From Candidatus Aquidulcis sp. (GTDB taxonomy: Bacteria > Chloroflexota > Anaerolineae > Anaerolineales > UBA4823), in the NCBI GenBank assembly GCA_020723385.1, contig DYIZ01000039.1, positions 1 to 43,050 of the forward strand: DNA of 43,050 nucleotides, read 5' to 3'. This document shows positions 1-7,917 of this stretch, one piece after another. Position numbers and translations under genes: made by a program. The first letter of the stretch is position 1; each line of letters starts with the position of its first letter. A model generated the notes under the pieces. It worked only from the letters and a program-made list of their open reading frames with translations. It ran no database searches and had not been told where the DNA came from.

Positions 1-312
1 GCCACGCTGGCTGCCTCACAAGTCCCGCTGGAAACGGCCCGCAAAGCGGTAGATGTGCTGGCGTTGGCAGTCGAAGCAGCCGCGTTCGGCAACCTCAACG
101 CCATCACCGACGCCGGGACAGGCGCGGCGCTGGCGCGGGCGGCGCTCACCGGCGCCGGGCTGAACGTGCGCGTCAACACAGTGTCGCTGCAAGACCGCGC
201 CGCAGCAGAAGCGCTGCTGACTGAGCTGCACGCCATCGAGGCCCGCGCCGCCGAATTGGAAGGCCAGTTAACGGCGCAACTGCGCGAGCGCGGGGGGCTG
301 CCGCTGGCGTGA
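1..312 (+). CDS. fchA: Methenyltetrahydrofolate cyclohydrolase / cyclodeaminase family, 3' end only
   Basis: The reading frame is open from base 1 to the TGA at 310-312, so only the C-terminal 103 residues are present. They carry the pattern typical of the FTCD_C (formiminotransferase-cyclodeaminase C-terminal) family: VPLETARKAVDVL, then GNLNAITDAGTGAALARAAL, then GLNVRVNT. The family includes stand-alone FchA enzymes that hydrolyse methenyl-THF to formyl-THF and the cyclodeaminase half of FTCD; the fragment cannot separate these. A formate-THF ligase lies about 26 kb away in the same window, which fits one-carbon folate metabolism but is not operon evidence. The stop overlaps the GTG of the next frame by four bases (GTGA), suggesting translational coupling. 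Confidence 0.85.
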   Translation, partial: ATLAASQVPLETARKAVDVLALAVEAAAFGNLNAITDAGTGAALARAALTGAGLNVRVNTVSLQDRAAAEALLTELHAIEARAAELEGQLTAQLRERGGLPLA

Positions 313-2060
313 ATCGAAAAGATCAACCACAAAGGGCACAAAGGACTCGAAAGAGCACGAAGTATTATTTAAAATACTTCGCGCCCTTCGTGGTTATGAT
401 TTGCTTTGCGCTGGCAGCGTGCGGGCAGGCGGCTACGGCAGAACCGACTGCGGTTGGGATAGGCACGCGTGTCTATCCCACACCGACTTGGATAGACACA
501 CAGGTCTATCCCAACACGCAGGTCTATCCCAACTCGCCCACCGCTACCCGGGTAGACACGCCCACCGCCCATCGCCCCTCACTGACGCCTACCCCGCCGC
601 CATCTCTCTACGTCGCGCCGTATCTGCCGGAGGCGCTGCGCGCCGCAGTGATACTGCCCGAGGGTTGGGTGCTGACCGGTAACCCCGAGGGCGCGACCGA
701 AAAGATCGAGGCTGGCGGCGAGAATCCGGTCAGCCGGTGGGTGTACGCTCTCGTCGCCCCGTTCCCGACGATCACCGATGAGGTAACCTCCACCGAGCTG
801 CGCGACGCCTGGGGCGGGCAACCCCTGGCAGCCATGCCCGTTTCTATCTTCGTGGACGAGAGCACCTATGGGACGCTGTCGGCCCTGTGGGGCCAGCCAT
901 CCGCCGAAGGCGTCAAAATCCTCCCCAGCGATCAACTGCTCGATGCCGCCTGGGATAACCGCCCGGCGTGGGCCATCGTCCCGTTCGAGGCGCTGGAGCC
1001 GCGCTGGAAGGTGCTGACGGTGGACGGCCAATCGCCGGTGCGGAAGGATTTCGACCCGGCGGGTTATGCGTTGAGCGTGCCATTCTCCGCGCCGGAGGCG
1101 GGACTGCCGGCGACGAACCGCGACCCATCGAAGATGACGACGGTGGCGATGACGGGTGTGACGGCGCTGGTGCGGGCGACAGCGTGGATGATGGAAGAGA
1201 AGGGGGTGCTGTACCCGGCGGTGGACATCCGCGACTGGCTGCGAGCCGCCGACATCACCCACATCAGCAACGAGGTGCCGTTCGACCCGGACTGCCCGCG
1301 CCCCAACCCCGGCCAGCCGGAGCTAGTCTTTTGCAGCGATCCGAAATACATCGCGCTGCTGGAAGATATTGGCACCGATGTTGTGGAGCTGACCGGCGAC
1401 CATTTCATTGATCCGGGGCCGGAGGCGACTCTGTTCACAATGGATCTCTACCGGCAGGTAGGGTGGTTAACCTATGGGGGCGGGGCTAATCTCGACGATG
1501 GTCTCAGCCCGGCGAAGTTCGAGCACAACGGGAACAAGATCGCCTTCGTGGGCTGCAACGCCAAAGGCGGCGGGTATGCCACGGCCAGCGACACCTACCC
1601 TGGCGCGGCCGCCTGCGGGTATGATACGCTCCACGCGGAGATCGCCCAACTGGTGAGCGAGGGCTATCTCGTCATCGCCACGTTCCAGCACCAGGAATAT
1701 TACTCGTACAAAGTCAAGCCCGAATACCGCCCGGATTTCACCGGCATGGCCGACGCCGGCGCGGTGATCGTGCAGGGCAGCCAGGCGCACCAGCCGCAGA
1801 ATTTCGAATTCTATGATGGATCGTTCATCCATTACGGGCTGGGCAACCTGTTTTTCGATCAAATCAAGGAACTCGGCGGCGATGGCTTGCCGCTCGACCG
1901 CGCCTTTATTGACCAGCACGTGTTTTACGATGGACGCTATATCAGCACAGAGGTGCTGACCATCCAATTTGTAGATTTCGCCCGCTCGCGCCCGATGACC
2001 CCGGAGGAACGGGAGGCTTTTTTGACGGTGATTTTCAAGGCGAGTGGGTGGGGCAGGTAG
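309..2060 (+). CDS. CapA-like (PGA_cap fold) lipoprotein with repeat-derived N-terminus
   Basis: This 583-residue frame starts at a GTG overlapping the fchA stop. Residues 19-38 look like a lipoprotein signal (Lys/Tyr-rich start, hydrophobic stretch, LAAC with Cys38), so the product is probably exported and lipid-anchored. A Thr/Pro-rich linker (about 45-100) with repeated VYPN units follows. The C-terminal half matches the CapA/PGA_cap metallophosphatase-like family: a second strand-turn block around 276, ISNEVPF, VVELTGDHFIDPG near 358, an HQEYY block, a QGSQAHQPQ block and IHYGLGNLFFDQ. The family is linked to poly-gamma-glutamate capsule synthesis, but no capB or capC lies nearby. Oddities: the usual GDV metal motif reads TGV, and the N of the NH motif is D. 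ATG at 396 is an alternative start but would leave a very short signal. Confidence 0.72.
   Translation: MNRKDQPQRAQRTRKSTKYYLKYFAPFVVMICFALAACGQAATAEPTAVGIGTRVYPTPTWIDTQVYPNTQVYPNSPTATRVDTPTAHRPSLTPTPPPSLYVAPYLPEALRAAVILPEGWVLTGNPEGATEKIEAGGENPVSRWVYALVAPFPTITDEVTSTELRDAWGGQPLAAMPVSIFVDESTYGTLSALWGQPSAEGVKILPSDQLLDAAWDNRPAWAIVPFEALEPRWKVLTVDGQSPVRKDFDPAGYALSVPFSAPEAGLPATNRDPSKMTTVAMTGVTALVRATAWMMEEKGVLYPAVDIRDWLRAADITHISNEVPFDPDCPRPNPGQPELVFCSDPKYIALLEDIGTDVVELTGDHFIDPGPEATLFTMDLYRQVGWLTYGGGANLDDGLSPAKFEHNGNKIAFVGCNAKGGGYATASDTYPGAAACGYDTLHAEIAQLVSEGYLVIATFQHQEYYSYKVKPEYRPDFTGMADAGAVIVQGSQAHQPQNFEFYDGSFIHYGLGNLFFDQIKELGGDGLPLDRAFIDQHVFYDGRYISTEVLTIQFVDFARSRPMTPEEREAFLTVIFKASGWGR
325..395. repeat. 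Inverted-repeat element inside the signal-peptide coding region
   Basis: Outer arms 325-337 and 383-395 are complementary at 12 of 13 positions. Inner arms 355-366 and 373-384 are complementary at 11 of 12. The whole 71-bp block therefore folds as one long hairpin. It resembles the ACCACAAAGG-type dispersed repeats often found between genes, but here it encodes most of the first 29 residues of the CapA-like lipoprotein. Confidence 0.7.
456..537. repeat. Palindromic and tandem TCTATCCC repeats in a coding linker
   Basis: 456-479 is a 24-bp near-perfect palindrome (11 of 12 pairs). 490-497 and 504-511 form a second, 8-bp inverted repeat. 502-519 and 520-537 are an 18-bp tandem repeat with one mismatch. 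All contain the half-site GTCTATCCC or its complement. They are translated as QVYPNT/QVYPNS units of the Thr/Pro-rich linker. Confidence 0.7.
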
Positions 2061-2065
2061 GCAGG

Positions 2066-2146
2066 GAAACAAGTAAACAGGTAGACAGGTAGACAACAGG
2101 GATTTACTTGTGTACCTGTGTACTTGTATACTTGTATACTTTTTCC
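2066..2146. repeat. Intergenic short repeats upstream of dcd
   Basis: Units of the type AGGTAGAC and AAGTAAAC are followed, in inverted orientation, by units of the type TTGTGTACC and TTGTATAC. The block can form an imperfect hairpin between the CapA-like gene and dcd. No T-tract follows, so I do not call it a terminator. Confidence 0.5.
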
Positions 2147-2174
2147 CCTCACACTTCTTCACAAGGAGCAGACC

Positions 2175-2729
2175 ATGGGACTCAAACCCGATCATTGGAT
2201 TCGCAAGATGGCCCACGAGCAGCGCATGATCGAGCCGTTCGTCGAGGCGCAGGTGCGCAACGGCGTCATTTCGTACGGCGTGTCGTCGTATGGCTACGAC
2301 ATCCGCGTGGCCGACGAGTTCAAGATTTTCACCAACGTCTTTTCCGCCACGGTGGATCCGAAGCACTTCGACCCGCGCTCGATGGTGGATTTCCAGGGCG
2401 AGGTGTGCGTGATTCCGCCCAACTCGTTCGCTCTGGCGCGGACGATCGAATATTTCCGCATTCCGCGCAAGGTATTGACGGTGTGTTTGGGAAAAAGCAC
2501 GTATGCAAGATGCGGAATCCTGTGCAATGTGACTCCCTTCGAGCCAGAATGGGAAGGTTTCGTCACCCTGGAAATCTCGAATACCACCCCGCTGCCCGCC
2601 AAAATCTACGCCAACGAGGGCATCGCCCAGGTGCTGTTCTTCGAGGCCGATGAGGAATGCGAGGTGTCGTACGCCGACAAGAAGGGGAAATACCAGGGGC
2701 AACAAAGTATCGTGCTGCCGAAGTTGTGA
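2175..2729 (+). CDS. dcd: dCTP deaminase
   Basis: Deaminates dCTP to dUTP (some relatives go on to dUMP) in pyrimidine nucleotide synthesis in the cytoplasm. The 184-residue protein is a normal length for the family. It shows the conserved blocks in order: [13 protein letters not shown] (35-47), the phosphate-binding [10 protein letters not shown] (106-115) and the catalytic-Glu block VTLEISNT with Glu133, then a C-terminal [10 protein letters not shown] strand. The chosen ATG has AAGGAG seven bases upstream. An in-frame ATG 57 bases earlier would add a repeat-encoded N-terminus and lacks a comparable site. Whether the enzyme is mono- or bifunctional cannot be settled from the motifs alone. 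Confidence 0.95.
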   Translation: MGLKPDHWIRKMAHEQRMIEPFVEAQVRNGVISYGVSSYGYDIRVADEFKIFTNVFSATVDPKHFDPRSMVDFQGEVCVIPPNSFALARTIEYFRIPRKVLTVCLGKSTYARCGILCNVTPFEPEWEGFVTLEISNTTPLPAKIYANEGIAQVLFFEADEECEVSYADKKGKYQGQQSIVLPKL

Positions 2730-2746
2730 TTTTGGGGATGAAAGTT

Positions 2747-2789
2747 GCAGGTTGAAGGTTACAAGTTACGAGACGAACCTTCAACCTGC
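2747..2789. repeat. 14-bp inverted repeat of GGTTGAA heptamers
   Basis: Arms 2747-2760 and 2776-2789 are perfectly complementary, with a 15-nt loop. It belongs to the GTTGAA(R) heptamer family that recurs near 7275, 11158, 31820, 38750 and 41560. It lies just upstream of the ribosome-binding site of the next lipoprotein gene. Confidence 0.7.
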
Positions 2790-2809
2790 ACGGTTGGAGG
2801 AGGGTTTCG

Positions 2810-5299
2810 ATGAACAGCAAACTTCGTTTCTTGATTGGGTTGCTGATCCCGCTGGGATTGGCGTTGTGTCTCGCCGGATGCAGCGCGACCGGCGACGGGA
2901 GAACGAAGACCGCCACCGCCGACCACAGACCGACGACCGCCGCGCCGGCGCTCACGACGACGCTCGCCCCTTCCGCGACGGCGACGGAATACCTTACCAC
3001 CACGCCGCGGGCCACGATAACCCCTCGGCCGACCGCGACCAGAACGCCCACGGTTATTTCGCCCGAGCCGCTGAAATTGACCTTACCCACCACCGATGCG
3101 GCGAGCTACCAACTGCGCGCCTGGTCCGAAACCGACTGCCTGGCAATGGCAGATCGAATCGCGCAAAGGAATTTTGCCAACCCGACAGAGTTCTATGATG
3201 TGTCGGATTACGCGGCTGCGCTCCAGGCCGAGTGCTTGCTGCGCTATCGCGCTTCGCCGGATTGGATCGAGATGGCCTGGGAAATGGCAAGCATTGATCC
3301 CTCCTATTCCATGCTTCCTGAATTGCGTCCGAGGCAGGGTTTGTTTGCCTATCTGGTGGAAGATTTGCTGAACAATAAGAAAGTCAGCCTTTCGAATCTG
3401 CTCGACGAATTGAAAATACGCGGCTTTAGCTCTCATGAGTCCATAGGCATAGAAAACTTGTTTGGCGATGGACAAACAGCGCTTGTTTTCGAGACGCGTG
3501 TTTTCAACATGGCGAGCAGTGTGCAGTGCGGGATAAATTCCGTGCGACAGATCAATGGCAGGTATCAAGTGCAAATCATAGTGGATTGGATGCAATGCGA
3601 AGGGGTCATGTTTGGTGTCGAGTATGATTTTTACTCGCCTGACGATACGAATGCTAACAGCTTGCCGGAATTGAAAGTTGTAAGTAACAGTGCAATTGGC
3701 GGGCCTGCTTATAGCACCCAAACTCTATGGCTCTACGAATGGAATCCGTCGAATGAGAGTTTCAACACGTACCACTTCGACATTCTCAGCGGTTATTATT
3801 ACTCGGATCAGATGCACGATGGTGATTGGAATTTCAGTCAACCGGATGAGCATGGGTTACAAAAATTGACTGTAAATGTGTATTTCTTTATAAAAGATGG
3901 CTGCCCGGATTTAACCCGCCAGCGCACCTATCTCTGGGATGGCGCCGTCTACGCTCTCGAAGATGACATCATCCTTCCGCCGCCAGACGGCCCACTCGAA
4001 TGCCGGATTGACTGGGCCTATTCGGCGGGCCAGAACGACCAGGCTATCGGCATCCTGGCGGAGGCGCTCGACCACTGGCCGGAAGCGATGAACCAGGAGT
4101 GGGGGCCGGCCAGCCTCGACTATTTCCGCCTGCACTTGGGTATCTGGCGCGATCTGCGCGGCGAGAGCAGCCAGGCCCTGGCCTTGCTTCAAGCCCTGGC
4201 AGGCCATCCGAGCGACCCGCAGTTCGATTTACCGGCGCGCCTGGCTTCCGAATACCTCGATATGCGGGCAAAAGCAGGCATAGCCGGAGCCTGCTATAAG
4301 GTAGAGCAAACCTGGGATGCGGAGTACAACGCCCTGGAACAGGCAGTTTACCCTTCATCGGTTTACCTTAACGATCTCCGTGAACGTTGGGGCTTTGCCA
4401 ATCCCTTCTGGTTTCATGCTTTTGGCGGCGTCATCCTCGACAACCTGTGCGAACCATACATAGACTTTACCAACGCCCTTTCCACACTCCAAGTGACTTC
4501 ACCTGCCCAATTGGAATCCTGGTTCGAGACGGTGGGTATCGCCTGGCTGGCGATCGAACCCGCCGACCTCGACGGTGACGGAGCGGACGACTGGCTGGCG
4601 TTGATCCCGGGCTACCGGCAAGACATATCCCAGCTTTGGGCGTTCGTAAAGACGCCCAATGGCGCCCGCGCCAGCTACATCGGCCGATTGGAGGCATCCC
4701 CCGATCTGACCTTGCGCTCTTTTCGCCTGGCGAGCGGTGGGCCGCTGATTAACATAGCCTCGACGCCCGGCGAACTCAAAGCATTCTACGTCGCCCCTGA
4801 TGGGAAGGTGAACGGGCTCTTAAGCTCATCATTCATCGTTTACTGGGTTGACACAGCCCAAAGCCAGATAATCATCGTGCGGAATAAGCCGGGATGGGAT
4901 ACACGCGAACAAGTATTTGTTTACACCTGGAACGGCTCAGACGATCTGACGAAGCGGGAAATCGGCTATGAGTACGATTACGATGGAGTCGAGCTGGAGG
5001 CCGGGCGGCTGTTGTTCGTGGAGCAGGATTTCCCCGCCGCCATCCAGTTCATCACCGACAAGCTAGACCAGGCCCCGCCGGAATCGCGCGATGGCATCTC
5101 CTGCGGCGATGCGCTTGGGTGCAATTACAACGTCCAGGATTGGCACGCTCCCTATTTACGTTATCTACTCGCTCTTGCTTATGAGATGGACGGCCAGCCC
5201 GATCAGGCCAGTCTGGTCTACTACGGCTTGTGGCTCGATTATCCCACCCACATTTTTGGCATGGTCGCCGCGGCCAAATTGGAGCCTCGTAATCCGTAA
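2810..5299 (+). CDS. Large lipoprotein with Thr/Pro stalk, FG-GAP-like and TPR-like segments (family copy 1)
   Basis: This 829-residue protein starts at an ATG preceded by GGAGGAGGG. Residues 1-24 are a lipoprotein signal ending in LAGC (Cys24). Residues 25-90 are a Thr/Ala/Pro-rich stalk. The body has calcium-loop or VCBS-like turns such as LDGDGADDW and IENLFGDG, then helical TPR-like stretches (AYSAGQNDQAIGILAEAL, YLLALAYEMDGQPDQA). It ends in KLEPRNP. It is a paralogue of the gene at 11195: same signal length, same stalk and matching C-terminal block. The gene at 41611 has the same architecture. I do not recognise a named function; location is probably the outer face of the cytoplasmic membrane. 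The last codons and the stop lie inside an inverted repeat. Confidence 0.78.
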   Translation: MNSKLRFLIGLLIPLGLALCLAGCSATGDGRTKTATADHRPTTAAPALTTTLAPSATATEYLTTTPRATITPRPTATRTPTVISPEPLKLTLPTTDAASYQLRAWSETDCLAMADRIAQRNFANPTEFYDVSDYAAALQAECLLRYRASPDWIEMAWEMASIDPSYSMLPELRPRQGLFAYLVEDLLNNKKVSLSNLLDELKIRGFSSHESIGIENLFGDGQTALVFETRVFNMASSVQCGINSVRQINGRYQVQIIVDWMQCEGVMFGVEYDFYSPDDTNANSLPELKVVSNSAIGGPAYSTQTLWLYEWNPSNESFNTYHFDILSGYYYSDQMHDGDWNFSQPDEHGLQKLTVNVYFFIKDGCPDLTRQRTYLWDGAVYALEDDIILPPPDGPLECRIDWAYSAGQNDQAIGILAEALDHWPEAMNQEWGPASLDYFRLHLGIWRDLRGESSQALALLQALAGHPSDPQFDLPARLASEYLDMRAKAGIAGACYKVEQTWDAEYNALEQAVYPSSVYLNDLRERWGFANPFWFHAFGGVILDNLCEPYIDFTNALSTLQVTSPAQLESWFETVGIAWLAIEPADLDGDGADDWLALIPGYRQDISQLWAFVKTPNGARASYIGRLEASPDLTLRSFRLASGGPLINIASTPGELKAFYVAPDGKVNGLLSSSFIVYWVDTAQSQIIIVRNKPGWDTREQVFVYTWNGSDDLTKREIGYEYDYDGVELEAGRLLFVEQDFPAAIQFITDKLDQAPPESRDGISCGDALGCNYNVQDWHAPYLRYLLALAYEMDGQPDQASLVYYGLWLDYPTHIFGMVAAAKLEPRNP

Positions 5300-5350
5300 A
5301 ACGTAATCCGTAAAAATCCCTTACGTTTTACGGATTACGGATTACGTTTT
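5288..5350. repeat. 19-bp inverted repeat of CGTAATCC units over a stop codon
   Basis: Arms 5288-5306 and 5321-5339 are perfectly complementary over 19 bp. The unit CGTAATCCGTAAAA recurs at 13706-13754 after the paralogous lipoprotein gene. The upstream stop codon and the Arg-Asn-Pro codons before it lie in the left arm. It could act as a transcription end between convergent genes, but there is no clear T-tract. Confidence 0.75.
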
Positions 5351-5361
5351 ACTTCCTACTT

Positions 5362-7221
5362 TCAACCTTCCTCCACCCCCAATTTCGCCAATTTCGACAA
5401 CCGCCCGCGCTCGTGGGTATCGAGGATACGCTTGCGGATGCGGTAATTATCCGGGGTGACCTCCAGCAGCTCGTCCTCGGCCAAATATTCGATGGCCTCG
5501 TCCAGGCTCATCTGGCGCGGCGGGGTCAGGCGGATTTCCATATCCCCGTGCGACGAGCGCATGTTGGTGAGATGCTTCTTCTTGCACACGTTGACGTTCA
5601 AATCGCCGGGACGCTGGTGCTCGCCCACCACCATGCCCTCGTACACCGGTACGCCCGGCCCGAAGAACAGGCTGCCGCGCTCCTCGGCGTTCTTCAACCC
5701 GTAAGTGACCGTCTCACCCGATTCCCAGGACACCAGCGAGCCAGACGTGCGGGTGGCCATCGCCCCCGCCATCGGCAGATAATCGTGAAACAGGGTGTGC
5801 ATGACGCCATTGCCGCGCGTGGCGGTCAGGAACTGGTAGCGGAACCCTAACAGGCCGCGCGTCGGAGCCAGGTAGACCAACCGCACACTATTGTCGGCAT
5901 TGTCGGTCATATCCAGCATCCGCCCGCGGCGTGAACCGAGCATTTCCACCACCACCCCCACCGTCTCGGGGCTGGTCTCGATGTGGACTTCCTCGAACGG
6001 CTCCAGCATCTCGCCGTCCTCGCCCTGGCGGAAGATCACCTCCGGGCGGGAGACCTGGAATTCGTAGCCCTCGCGGCGCATCGTCTCGATGAGAATGACC
6101 AAATGCAGCTCGCCGCGCCCGGAGACGGAAAAGGCGTCCGGGGTCTCGGTCTCGGCCACACGCAGCGCCACGTTGGAACGCAATTCGTCGAACAGGCGCT
6201 CGCGCAGCTTGCGGGAGGTATTCCAGCGGCCTTCACGGCCGGAGAAGGGCGACGTGTTGACCCCGAAGGTCATCCGCACCGTGGGTTCCTCGATCTTGAT
6301 GGTGGGCAGAGCGACGGGATTCTCCGGGTCGGCGAGGGTCTCACCGATAGCGATGCCCTCCAGCCCGGCGATGGCGACGATCTCACCCGCCTGGGCATCC
6401 TCCACCTCGACGCGATTCAGCCCCTGGTGGATGTACAAATAACGGGCGCGCTCGGGCAGGTTTTCACCCGCCAGGGTGAGCCGCGCCACCGGTTGGCCGG
6501 CCCTCACGCGGCCAGCAAAGATGCGCCCTACGGCGGTCACGCCCCGGTAGTCATCGTAGCCCAGCGTCGTCACCAATATTTGCAGCGGCGCGTCCACGTC
6601 AACTTTGGGGGCCGGGATGTGGCGCAGGATGGCGTCGAACAGCGGTTTGAGATCCGGCCCCAGTTCGGAGGTCAGGCTGGCTTGCTGTGTGACGGCGTTG
6701 GCGTAAATGATGGGGAAATCAGCCTGCTCGTCAGTCGCGCCCAGCTCGATGAACAAATCGAAAGTCTGGTTCAGCGCCCGGCTGGGTTCGGCGTCTTTGC
6801 GGTCCACTTTGTTGATGACGACGATGGCGCGGTGGCCCATCTCGAGGGCTTTCTTGAGCACGAAGCGGGTCTGCGGCATGGGGCCTTCGGCGGCGTCTAC
6901 CAGGAGCAGCACGCCGTCCACCATGTTCATCACGCGTTCCACCTCGCCGCCGAAATCGGCGTGGCCGGGGGTGTCCACGATATTGATTTTGACGGTCTGC
7001 TCGGAGACCGCATCCCAAATGGAAATGGCGGTGTTCTTGGCGAGGATGGTGATGCCGCGTTCGCGTTCGAGGTCGTTTGAATCCATCACGCGCTCGGCCA
7101 CGCGCTGGTTGTCGCGGAAGGTGTGCGCCTGGCGCAGCAGGCCGTCTACCAGCGTGGTTTTGCCGTGGTCAACGTGTGCAATGATGGCGATATTACGGAG
7201 GTCGGTGCGGGGGGTGAGCAT
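5362..7221 (-). CDS. typA: Ribosome-associated translational GTPase TypA/BipA
   Basis: A translational GTPase of the EF-G-like group that binds 70S ribosomes and supports ribosome assembly and stress or low-temperature growth. The 619-residue length is normal. G1 is [10 protein letters not shown] near residues 15-24. The switch II/G3 block is [17 protein letters not shown]4 is INKVDRKDA. The BipA-specific C-terminal region includes [22 protein letters not shown] and the C-terminal-domain block [26 protein letters not shown] (read in parts). The start is fixed by the family N-terminus ([13 protein letters not shown]). No Shine-Dalgarno sequence precedes it; a repeat array abuts the ATG. It is transcribed away from the methionine unit and converges with the lipoprotein gene at 2810. 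Confidence 0.96.
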   Translation of the reverse strand: MLTPRTDLRNIAIIAHVDHGKTTLVDGLLRQAHTFRDNQRVAERVMDSNDLERERGITILAKNTAISIWDAVSEQTVKINIVDTPGHADFGGEVERVMNMVDGVLLLVDAAEGPMPQTRFVLKKALEMGHRAIVVINKVDRKDAEPSRALNQTFDLFIELGATDEQADFPIIYANAVTQQASLTSELGPDLKPLFDAILRHIPAPKVDVDAPLQILVTTLGYDDYRGVTAVGRIFAGRVRAGQPVARLTLAGENLPERARYLYIHQGLNRVEVEDAQAGEIVAIAGLEGIAIGETLADPENPVALPTIKIEEPTVRMTFGVNTSPFSGREGRWNTSRKLRERLFDELRSNVALRVAETETPDAFSVSGRGELHLVILIETMRREGYEFQVSRPEVIFRQGEDGEMLEPFEEVHIETSPETVGVVVEMLGSRRGRMLDMTDNADNSVRLVYLAPTRGLLGFRYQFLTATRGNGVMHTLFHDYLPMAGAMATRTSGSLVSWESGETVTYGLKNAEERGSLFFGPGVPVYEGMVVGEHQRPGDLNVNVCKKKHLTNMRSSHGDMEIRLTPPRQMSLDEAIEYLAEDELLEVTPDNYRIRKRILDTHERGRLSKLAKLGVEEG

Positions 7222-7223
7222 AG

Positions 7224-7316
7224 GTAATCAGGTATCAGGTAATTAGGTAATTAGGGATCAGGTAATCTGGGGCGGTCAACTTTCAACTTTCAACGGTCAA
7301 CCGTCAACCGTCATCA
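7224..7316. repeat. Two adjoining short-unit repeat arrays upstream of typA
   Basis: 7224-7267 is an array of GTAATCAG/GTAATTAG units. 7277-7316 is an array of TCAACTT and GTCAACC heptamers. Together they fill the space where the ribosome-binding site and leader of typA (minus strand) would be. They have the same 7-nt periodicity as arrays elsewhere in the window. Confidence 0.65.
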
Positions 7317-7320
7317 CAAC

Positions 7321-7352
7321 AACGACCCCGGCCTTTAGGGACCGAGGTCGTT
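7321..7352. other. Strong 13-bp hairpin between typA and the methionine promoter
   Basis: Arms 7321-7333 and 7340-7352 pair over 13 bp with two G-U wobbles and a 6-nt loop. On the minus strand it would be in the typA leader and is followed by TTGTTGTG, which is only weakly T-rich. It could be a weak terminator or a leader structure. No leader peptide with a run of identical codons is visible upstream on the minus strand. Confidence 0.45.
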
Positions 7353-7438
7353 CGGCTTGCGGGCGGTATGTTACCAGAGACGGTGAAATTTGGGAAGAGG
7401 CAGAAACTCAAAGTTGACTAATCAACCCGCCAAAACCA

Positions 7439-7467
7439 TTGACAGCCCGCCTGCTTTGCGGTATAAA
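7439..7467 (+). promoter_or_regulatory. Sigma-70-type promoter for the SAM riboswitch and metY
   Basis: TTGACA at 7439-7444 and TATAAA at 7462-7467 are separated by exactly 17 bp. Transcription would start near 7474, about 33 nt before the riboswitch P1 stem. No comparable promoter lies between the riboswitch and metY. Confidence 0.75.
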
Positions 7468-7506
7468 CCCGCCCAATACTTGACAACTGAATAGATAACT
7501 GAGTTT

Positions 7507-7698
7507 GCGCTCTTATCCAGAGAGGCGGAGGGACCGGCCCTGTGAAGCCTCGGCAACCGATCGGTTGATGGTTAACGGTTGACAGTTGGCAGAAATTACT
7601 ACCAACCGCCAACTGTCAACCACCAACCAACACGGTGCCAATTCCGGCAGTAGGGATAACCCCGCAAGGGTTGTCCGATCTGGAAGATGAGAGGACGC
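7507..7698 (+). ncRNA. SAM-I (S-box) riboswitch with repeat-extended P3
   Basis: The conserved core is present in order: CTCTTATCCAGAGAGG at the P1/P2 start, GGAGGGACCGGCCC, TGTGAAGCCTCGGCAACC, then GGTGCCAATTCCGGCAG, a P4 hairpin (7653-7673, AACCCCGCAAGGGTT) and the closing GATGAGAGGACGC that pairs with 7507-7518. The aptamer binds S-adenosylmethionine and typically turns off methionine genes; here it precedes metY-metX-metW. The P3 arm is longer than usual because a heptamer palindrome is built into it. Downstream lies an intrinsic terminator, so transcriptional control is likely. Confidence 0.95.
7577..7621. repeat. Heptamer palindrome inside riboswitch P3
   Basis: 7577-7590 (GGTTGACAGTTGGC) and 7608-7621 are perfectly complementary over 14 bp around a 17-nt loop. 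Further GGTTGATGGTTAAC and ACCAACCAAC units lie outside these arms. The units match the GTTGAC/GTCAACC heptamers seen at 7290, 33770 and 38765. The insert falls where SAM-I riboswitches tolerate length change, the distal P3 helix. Confidence 0.8.
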
Positions 7699-7713
7699 GT
7701 CTTTTGCCATACG

Positions 7714-7750
7714 CCTCTTCCTTCTTTCAGAACGAAGAGGTTTTTTTATT
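7714..7750 (+). terminator. Riboswitch expression-platform terminator
   Basis: CCTCTTC (7714-7720) pairs with GAAGAGG (7734-7740), followed at once by TTTTTTTATT. The GAGAGGACGCG strand of P1 can alternatively pair with the ACGCCTCTTCC side, giving a plausible antiterminator that SAM binding would prevent. Confidence 0.85.
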
Positions 7751-7816
7751 TACTCAACTGCCCCGGTCAAGCGTCAAATTCTGGCTCTTGGGATTTACCG
7801 TGATACGCCGCCATCA

Positions 7817-7843
7817 GTAGGTCGGATTGGCAATCCGACCTAC
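7817..7843. repeat. Perfect 27-bp palindrome GTAGGTCGGATT...
   Basis: Thirteen complementary base pairs flank a single central base. It lies between the riboswitch terminator and metY. It looks like a REP-type dispersed palindrome; no second exact copy was seen in this window. Confidence 0.7.
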
Positions 7844-7917
7844 CCCGCGCTGCCGGATATGCTGGCCTGTCACGGCGATGCCCAATGAACCCAAATTCTT
7901 ACATAGGAGACTCCACC

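Noticed and set aside
2066-2146. Terminator after the CapA-like gene
   Set aside because: The inverted units pair only imperfectly and no T-tract follows.
1467-2705. 412-codon minus-strand frame over the CapA-like gene and dcd
   Set aside because: It crosses two genes and the intergenic repeat and has no domain.
5983-7080. 365-codon plus-strand open frame
   Set aside because: Antisense shadow of typA with no motif.
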